A DNA stretch of 16,856 nucleotides from Bacteroidales bacterium (GTDB taxonomy: Bacteria; Bacteroidota; Bacteroidia; Bacteroidales; P3): NCBI GenBank assembly GCA_012837565.1, contig DUQY01000250.1, positions 1 through 16,856 of the forward strand, written 5' to 3'. A program made the position numbers and the translations under genes. The notes beneath the pieces are model-generated. The model made no database searches, was not told the origin of the DNA, and saw only the letters and a list, made by a program, of their open reading frames with translations. This document shows, in pieces, positions 13,837 to 16,856 of this stretch (positions are counted from its first letter, which is position 1; every line of letters begins with the position of its first letter).

Positions 13837-15099
13837 TTATGGGATTATGGGAGAATTTTCTTGTTCTTCAATTGCAGAAAGCTCAATCTTTTTTATATAA
13901 GGGTTAAGTAAGAAAAAAAGTAAGAGACATAGTACTCCAACTAAGGACATTATTATTTCAAGACTAATATGGTGGGCAAAATATCCTATAATTAAATTGC
14001 CTAATGAAGAACCTCCAATAAAACAAATTGTATAATAACCCATAACTCTTCCTTTCATATTAAATGGTGTTAGGAATTGAATAATGGTATTGGTTGAAGC
14101 TATTGCAGAAACCATGCTTAGACCTAAGAGCAAACTAAGTATGTGAGCTAGATAAATATTTGTAACAAAGAAGAAAGGGATTAGGATTATTGAGGTTGAT
14201 AGAATTCCTAATCGCTGTATTTTATCAATGTTTTTAACAGTTTTTCTGGAGGCAAGAAATAATGCTCCTGCAAATGAACCTATTCCTAAGAAAGACATAA
14301 GGCTCCCCAATGCCTCACTACCTTTTCCTAATCCATCTTTAATGTAGGCAGGAAAGAAAGTTGTTACAGGTAGAGCAAAGAAACTTATACCAAAACATAT
14401 AATTAAAAGCACTTGAATTGGAGTATTTGCTTTTATATAAGAAACTCCTTCCATTATATCTTTGAATAGGTTGTGTCGTATTTTGGAAGGAAGTCTTTTT
14501 GGTATCTGTATCATTAATAATGCAATGATTACAAAGAAATAACTTATGGTATCGACTAAGAAACATCCACCCTCACCTATTAAAACAATAAGGAAGCCAC
14601 CTATGGCAGGACCAATTAATCTTGTTCCGTTTATTATGGCTGAATTTAATGCAACAGCATTAGTTAGCATTTCTTTAGGTACTAAGCTAATATAAAAAGC
14701 CTGCCTTGTGGGTTGGTCAAGAGCGTTGATTATTCCGAAAAATAGGCTTAAAACTAAGACTATCCAGACGTTTTCTGCATTAAGGAATTTGCCTAATGTC
14801 AAAATGGTTAAACAAAGAGCGTGAATTAAGAAGAAAACTTGGGTGAAAACTAAAATTTTCTTTTGCGATATTCTGTCAATTAGTGAAGAAACTAAAGGAG
14901 TTATAATGAAAGTTGGAGCCTGAGAAAGGAAAACAATTATCCCAAGTAGAGCAACAGAACCTGTTAGTCTATAAACCAACCACCCCATCGCAACTTGCTG
15001 AATCCAAGAGCCTGTTAGGGAAATACATTGACCAATAAAGTATAGTCTAAAGTTCCTACAAGATAATGATTCAAAGAGATTTAGTTTTATCCTACTCAT
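13837..15099 (-). CDS. MFS exporter (DHA3/EntS-like)
   Basis: A 420-residue inner-membrane transporter of the major facilitator superfamily with about 12 hydrophobic helices. The N-terminal pattern FRLYFIGQCISLTGSWIQQVAMGWLVYRLTGS is characteristic of the DHA3/MFS_3 group that includes the enterobactin exporter EntS and some macrolide efflux pumps. The loop DRISQKK between helices 2 and 3 matches the family's D-R-x2-R/K-K/R motif. LDQPTRQAFYISLVPKEMLTNAVALNSAIINGTRLIGPAIGG spans the helix 4-5 region and is strongly conserved in the group. It is likely a proton-driven drug or siderophore exporter; no siderophore or resistance gene adjoins it, so the substrate is unknown. The ATG at 15099 is shared territory with a divergent gene, 103 nt away. 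A minus-strand TAATTTTG at 15186-15193 is a possible promoter. Confidence 0.9.
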   Translation of the reverse strand: MSRIKLNLFESLSCRNFRLYFIGQCISLTGSWIQQVAMGWLVYRLTGSVALLGIIVFLSQAPTFIITPLVSSLIDRISQKKILVFTQVFFLIHALCLTILTLGKFLNAENVWIVLVLSLFFGIINALDQPTRQAFYISLVPKEMLTNAVALNSAIINGTRLIGPAIGGFLIVLIGEGGCFLVDTISYFFVIIALLMIQIPKRLPSKIRHNLFKDIMEGVSYIKANTPIQVLLIICFGISFFALPVTTFFPAYIKDGLGKGSEALGSLMSFLGIGSFAGALFLASRKTVKNIDKIQRLGILSTSIILIPFFFVTNIYLAHILSLLLGLSMVSAIASTNTIIQFLTPFNMKGRVMGYYTICFIGGSSLGNLIIGYFAHHISLEIIMSLVGVLCLLLFFLLNPYIKKIELSAIEEQENSPIIP

Positions 15100-15147
15100 T
15101 AATTAGCTTAGTTAATATTGTTATTAATTGTTTTTTCAGCTTTTTTA

Positions 15148-15179
15148 TTTGCAGAAACGTCCATATTGTTATATCTTTG
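15148..15179 (+). promoter_or_regulatory. promoter of the Fibrobacter-type paralogous domain gene
   Basis: TTTG (15148-15151), a 20-nt spacer and TATCTTTG (15172-15179) match the Bacteroidota consensus within one base of spacing. The leader to the ATG at 15203 is about 20 nt and A-rich. A possible opposing -7 box for the MFS gene (TAATTTTG, minus strand, 15186-15193) overlaps its start region. Confidence 0.7.
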
Positions 15180-15202
15180 TCTTATCAAAATTAAATTAAA
15201 GA

Positions 15203-15943
15203 ATGAATAAAAATTTTAACATATTACTGGTAGTTTGTATATCCTTATTCTTTTGCAAATATACGCAAGCTCAGGATTATTATAACAACTTTGCCAAACC
15301 TATTGTTACTCAAAAGGGACAATTCGTTTATAATGAGCTTCCCCCAATTAAAACTGAGGCTGGAGTTTTATACTTTCTTGACCGTAACGTTGGAGCCTCG
15401 TCACTTGATTTGGAAACCTCAGACACTTGGGGAGATCTTTACCAATGGGGAAGAGAAACTGATGGACATGAAAAAAGATATTCCGATACTACTCTATTAT
15501 GTGCCAACTCACAAAGGACTAATCACAATCTTTTTATTGTAGATCAAAAGAAATCGAACGACTGGCTAATTAATTCAGAAGATAATCTTTGGCAGGGCAG
15601 TAAGGGAGAAAACAATCCCTGTCCGTGCGGCTACCGCTTACCTACTCAAAAAGAATGGAGGGCTGTGCTTAACCTGGGATACGATATTAAATCTACATCA
15701 ACGGGTTATCACTACCTTTCTATTGCAAATGGACAACTAATTCTTCCTTGTGGAGGATTGCGTAGTGCTTATACTGGTCATTTTATTCATATTGGCACTC
15801 GTGGATATTATTGGGCAAGTGATACTATAACAAAAGGAACTTCTGGTTGCATCGACTTCAACAAACAAGAACTAACCACCAATGTAAGCATTTTTGGTTT
15901 TAGAGGTTTTGGAAGAAGTGTTAGATGTGTTAGGAGTGAATAA
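15203..15943 (+). CDS. secreted Fibrobacter succinogenes major paralogous (FISUMP) domain protein
   Basis: A 246-residue exported protein. Residues 1-23 are a Sec signal peptide: basic start, hydrophobic core ILLVVCISLFF, and TQA before the likely cut at A23-Q24. The Cys in FFCKY lacks a lipobox, so it is probably not a lipoprotein. The mature chain is one FISUMP domain with its usual landmarks: VLYFLDRNVGASS (55-67), GDLYQWGRETDGHE (77-90), NPCPCGYRLPTQKEW (138-152), GGLRSAYTG, GYYWASDT (201-208) and the terminal SVRCVRSE. These domains have a C-type-lectin-like or sulfatase-modifying-factor-like fold and are found on surface or periplasmic proteins in Bacteroidota and Fibrobacter; function is not established. 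No C-terminal type IX sorting domain follows. It is a single-gene unit with a consensus promoter. Confidence 0.8.
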   Translation: MNKNFNILLVVCISLFFCKYTQAQDYYNNFAKPIVTQKGQFVYNELPPIKTEAGVLYFLDRNVGASSLDLETSDTWGDLYQWGRETDGHEKRYSDTTLLCANSQRTNHNLFIVDQKKSNDWLINSEDNLWQGSKGENNPCPCGYRLPTQKEWRAVLNLGYDIKSTSTGYHYLSIANGQLILPCGGLRSAYTGHFIHIGTRGYYWASDTITKGTSGCIDFNKQELTTNVSIFGFRGFGRSVRCVRSE

Positions 15944-16029
15944 AGCTTTATATAATAAAATTTAAGTCCTCTTAGGTTTTATTTAAGCTTGAAATAAATA
16001 ATTTATAACGAAACTTAACTCTAAAGACT

Positions 16030-16856
16030 ATGATTTTATTCTCAGCTAAAGATGTTTCCAAAACCTATACTAATCATAAAGCCTTAGATAAGGTTTCTAT
16101 TGAGGTTGAACAAGGAAGTATTTTTGGACTTCTTGGACCTAATGGTGCTGGAAAAACAACTCTGATTAGAATTATCAATCAAATAACTGCTCCTGATGAG
16201 GGAGAGATTTTCTTTATGGGCGAAAAACTAAAGGCTGACCACGTTCACTCTATTGGTTACCTACCTGAAGAAAGAGGATTATATAAGAAAATGAAAGTTG
16301 GCGAACAGGCTATTTACTTAGCAGAACTTAAAGGAATTAAAAGAGCTGATGCAAAGAAAAGGTTGGAATTTTGGTTTGAAAAGTTCGATATCCTAAGCTG
16401 GTGGAACCGAAAGGTTGAAGAGCTTTCTAAGGGTATGCAACAAAAGGTTCAGTTTGTAACAACCATTCTTCACGAACCTAAGCTTTTAATTTTCGATGAG
16501 CCTTTTAGTGGTTTTGACCCTATTAATACTAATCTTTTGAAACAAGAAATACTTGAGCTTAAGAAAAAAGGTGCTACAATAATTTTCTCAACTCATAATA
16601 TGGAATCGGTTGAAGAGATTTGTGATTCAATTGCTCTTATTAATAAATCAAGGAAGATTCTTGATGGAAAGGTTGTTGATATTAAGCAAAAATTCAAAAA
16701 GAATCAATATGAGGTGGTTATTCCTAGTGAAAGAGATATTAGGCTGTACCTAACTGATGGAGTAACACTTATAAACTCCATTAACAACCCTCACACACAG
16801 GTTTCAACCCTTGAGATTGAACAAGGCAGAAATGCAGACCTACTAAGTAATATTCT
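16030..16856 (+). CDS. ABC exporter ATP-binding subunit, 3'-truncated
   Basis: The gene runs off the right edge, so only the first 275 codons are seen. It encodes the ATPase of an ABC exporter, which powers a separate membrane subunit likely encoded just outside the window. Motifs: Walker A GPNGAGKTT (36-44), a Q-loop replaced by YLPEERGLYKKM, signature LSKGMQQK in place of LSGGQ, Walker B LLIFDEP and H-loop STHNMESVEE. The PEERGLY and LSKGMQQK forms are typical of the NatA/YhaQ-like branch (DUF4162-type C-terminus), where the permease is a YhaP/NatB-type ABC-2 protein. The C-terminal part (from about 215) is the regulatory tail. The start at ATG 16030 is preceded by A-rich sequence, but no clear TAnnTTTG box was found. 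Substrate unknown. Confidence 0.88.
   Translation, partial: MILFSAKDVSKTYTNHKALDKVSIEVEQGSIFGLLGPNGAGKTTLIRIINQITAPDEGEIFFMGEKLKADHVHSIGYLPEERGLYKKMKVGEQAIYLAELKGIKRADAKKRLEFWFEKFDILSWWNRKVEELSKGMQQKVQFVTTILHEPKLLIFDEPFSGFDPINTNLLKQEILELKKKGATIIFSTHNMESVEEICDSIALINKSRKILDGKVVDIKQKFKKNQYEVVIPSERDIRLYLTDGVTLINSINNPHTQVSTLEIEQGRNADLLSNI

Noticed and set aside
15943..15990. Possible terminator hairpin after the FISUMP gene (AAGCTT arms)
   Set aside because: Pairing of AAGCTT...AATAAAA with TTTTATT...AAGCTT needs a bulge and a long loop, has little GC and no T-run; too weak to call.

Overview
The window is a low-GC stretch of a Bacteroidota chromosome, most likely from the Bacteroidia. Three things point there. 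Several genes are preceded by the Bacteroidota -7 element TAnnTTTG, in places with a TTTG -33 box 18-20 nt upstream, and have A-rich leaders without a Shine-Dalgarno sequence. The gene families are typical of the phylum: AspT-type transporter with two RCK_C domains, Fibrobacter-type paralogous domain protein, WG-repeat protein, and Uup-like ABC-F with an ARNGAGKT P-loop. Non-coding gaps are short and AT-rich. I see no phage, IS element, CRISPR array or rRNA.

Layout. 1-443: 3' end of a ThiF/MoeB/HesA-family E1-like enzyme, closed by a bidirectional terminator that also serves tRNA-Ser(UGA) on the minus strand (540-624). 794-1822: a bacterial deoxyhypusine-synthase-like enzyme with its own promoter and terminator. 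1917-6820: an apparent two-gene operon, a 1401-residue protein combining two acyl-CoA-dehydratase-activator ATPase domains with two dehydratase-like halves, and a TetR regulator. A small dyad at the predicted transcription start is a candidate operator. 7029-7619 (minus): MarC-family membrane protein. 7840-8352: DnaQ-like exonuclease. 8451-8951: WG-repeat protein. 9081-11571: AspT-like transporter then ZupT-like ZIP transporter, probably co-transcribed. 11566-13479 (minus): Uup-like ABC-F ATPase, overlapping the end of the ZIP gene by 6 bp. 13837-15099 (minus): MFS exporter. 15203-15943: secreted Fibrobacter-type paralogous domain protein. 16030-end: ATPase of an ABC exporter, cut by the window edge.

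Most genes look like unrelated housekeeping or transport functions placed side by side. The exception is the activase-tetR pair, where regulator, operator candidate and enzyme appear to form one unit. The most unusual non-coding signals are two intergenic arrays of short palindromes with exact helical spacing: three AAACGCCGTTT-type cores every 21 bp (6878-6944) and four GATGTACATC cores every 22 bp (13667-13754). Their sequences are unrelated but their design is the same, and no gene annotation explains them.
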